DNA of 5,001 bases from NCBI GenBank assembly GCA_031259805.1, contig JAIRKX010000107.1, forward strand, positions 1-5,001, read 5' to 3'. Of this stretch, positions 4,220 to 5,001 are shown piece after piece. The DNA is from Prevotellaceae bacterium. GTDB taxonomy: Bacteria > Bacteroidota > Bacteroidia > Bacteroidales > UBA932. Every line of letters starts with the position of its first letter. Within the stretch, counting starts at the first letter, position 1. Position numbers and translations under genes: made by a program. A model generated the notes under the pieces. It was not told the origin of the DNA and searched no databases. It saw nothing but the letters and a program-made list of their open reading frames with translations.

Positions 4220-4825
4220 TTATTTTTTCTTTTCCGCTTCGGCCGCGGCGCTAGCTGCTGCCGCCGCATCAGCGGTCGCGGCGCGGGTTGTCTTCACAGC
4301 GCAAATGATTGTCGTCTTCGGCGTAATAATCGTCAATTTTTCAAACGATAATGCACCGGCTACAATATTTTTGCCTAATCCCAGTTCGGAAATATCGACC
4401 GGTAGCGTATCCGGCAAGTCCTTGGGCAGGGCTTGTACTTTCAACTTGCGGGTGAGAATGTTCAACCGGCCACCGGCGCGCACGCCTACGGAATTTCCCG
4501 TAAAGATAATCGGAATGTCGACGGCCAACGGCTTTGTCTCGTCGATCGCGTAAAAGTCGATATGCAATGCTTTTTCGGTGAGGGGGTGAAATTGAACCTC
4601 GCGCATGACAGACGGGTGCGTTTTCCCGTCGATGTCGATCTCTACGATATACGTGTTCGGCGTGTACAGCAGATTTTTCAAATCTTTTTCGTCCACCGAA
4701 AAATGTATATTTTCCGTATTGTTTCCATACAGTACGCAAGGTACTTGTTGATTGCGTCGCATCGCTTTGATGTCGGCCTTTTTGCCCACTGTCCGGGCAG
4801 TTCCATTTAATGCAAATGTGTTCAT
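4220..4825 (-). CDS. rplY: 50S ribosomal protein L25 / general stress protein Ctc family
   Basis: This protein binds 5S rRNA in the large ribosomal subunit. At 201 aa it is the long, two-domain (TL5/Ctc) form, not the 94-aa E. coli form. The N-terminal L25 domain covers about residues 1-92, with the family motifs VPCVLYG (28-34) and the REVQFHPLTEKALHIDF strand-turn-strand (75-91). The beta-rich C-terminal domain covers about 96-178 (PLAVDIPIIFTGNSVGVRAGG, then LPVDISELGLGKNI). The tail from 183 is Ala-rich (thirteen of the 16 residues from 183 to 198 are Ala) and ends in three Lys, a low-complexity extension seen in many Bacteroidota L25 proteins. The ATG at 4825 is the only sensible start. 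It heads the rplY-pth operon under the promoter near 4922-4953. Confidence 0.96.
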   Translation of the reverse strand: MNTFALNGTARTVGKKADIKAMRRNQQVPCVLYGNNTENIHFSVDEKDLKNLLYTPNTYIVEIDIDGKTHPSVMREVQFHPLTEKALHIDFYAIDETKPLAVDIPIIFTGNSVGVRAGGRLNILTRKLKVQALPKDLPDTLPVDISELGLGKNIVAGALSFEKLTIITPKTTIICAVKTTRAATADAAAAASAAAEAEKKK

Positions 4826-4915
4826 TACTTGTAAATAATTTAGTTAAAAAAGTGTTACTCAATCCGGCCAGCGCCGAAAACCCATGGCACTCATAGCTAA
4901 ACAGCTTTGTTTTTG
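4826..4915 (-). other. rplY leader, about 90 nt
   Basis: From the predicted transcription start near 4915 to the ATG the leader is about 90 nt. It has a GC-rich patch with weak dyad character (about 4863-4877), then an AT-rich run with many T and A residues directly before the start codon and no Shine-Dalgarno sequence, as is usual in Bacteroidota. I see no riboswitch or convincing ribosomal-protein binding mimic, but autoregulation of a ribosomal protein through its leader is possible in principle. Confidence 0.45.
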
Positions 4916-4921
4916 GGACGG

Positions 4922-4953
4922 CAAAGGTAAGCATTTTTTTTGTAATGTAAAAA
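4922..4953 (-). promoter_or_regulatory. Bacteroidota-type promoter of the rplY operon
   Basis: On the minus strand TACCTTTG (4929 to 4922), followed by C, is a perfect TAnnTTTG -7 element. A T-run (4953 to 4949) lies 19 nt upstream and gives a three-of-four match to the -33 TTTG, separated by an A-tract. Transcription should begin near 4915. No comparable site is seen in the gaps before pth, the helix-hairpin-helix gene or the CvpA gene, which supports one operon. Confidence 0.75.
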
Positions 4954-5001
4954 GAGCACAAAGAGGAACCCAGGGCTGACGCATCTAATACATATGTGAT
5001 G
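4954..5001. other. Upstream DNA without recognised feature
   Basis: The last 48 bases contain stop codons in the minus frames examined and no recognisable gene end, RNA gene or repeat. They may be intergenic DNA belonging to the next gene to the right. Confidence 0.4.

Noticed and set aside
4192..4269. 26-residue N-terminal extension of Pth
   Set aside because: It overlaps the Ala-rich end of rplY in another frame and the Pth family starts at MAFLIVGLGN.
4203..4553. Plus-strand Ala-rich 116-aa frame
   Set aside because: It is a shadow of the Ala-rich tail of rplY on the opposite strand.

Overview
The window looks like Bacteroidota chromosome, most likely order Bacteroidales (Porphyromonadaceae or Tannerellaceae-like). 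The reasons are two promoters of the Bacteroidota type (TAnnTTTG at -7, a TTG/TTT element about 19 nt upstream), no clear Shine-Dalgarno sequences before the genes, the 201-aa form of ribosomal protein L25, and a membrane-anchored protein with three helix-hairpin-helix modules. Genus is an inference only. Every convincing intact gene reads on the minus strand.

Right half (about 2110-4950): a housekeeping operon transcribed right to left. A promoter near 4922-4953 precedes rplY (ribosomal protein L25/Ctc family), then pth (peptidyl-tRNA hydrolase), a ComEA-like helix-hairpin-helix membrane protein, and a CvpA-family four-helix membrane protein. The gaps are only 28, 44 and 31 nt and no internal promoter is visible. 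The first two genes serve translation. The last two encode envelope-associated proteins whose exact roles are unknown.

Middle (about 1588-2109): a scar. The plus strand carries the last 95 codons of an IS66-family transposase, followed by a probable IS66 right terminal repeat whose outer end reads GTAA. The rest of the element is missing. A short possible gene remnant and a strong hairpin lie between the element and the end of the CvpA gene.

Left half (1 to about 1590): three small minus-strand genes that resemble a fragment of a prophage or phage-derived structural module. The first lost its N-terminus at the junction with the IS66 fragment. The second begins 3 nt later and ends inside an intrinsic terminator. 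The third encodes a 167-aa protein resembling Bacteroidota phage head-tail/tail-completion (gp10-like) proteins. This third gene sits flush between dense arrays of 7-bp repeats. The arrays include a 32-bp perfect direct repeat outside the gene and a 26-bp near-perfect inverted repeat whose arms touch the start codon and contain the stop codon. A second well-formed promoter at 46-75 fires leftwards out of the window.

The housekeeping operon is ordinary. The points deserving a second look are the repeat-framed phage-like cassette and the chimeric phage-gene/IS66 junction. I found no evidence of a complete novel defence or mobile system in these 5 kb.
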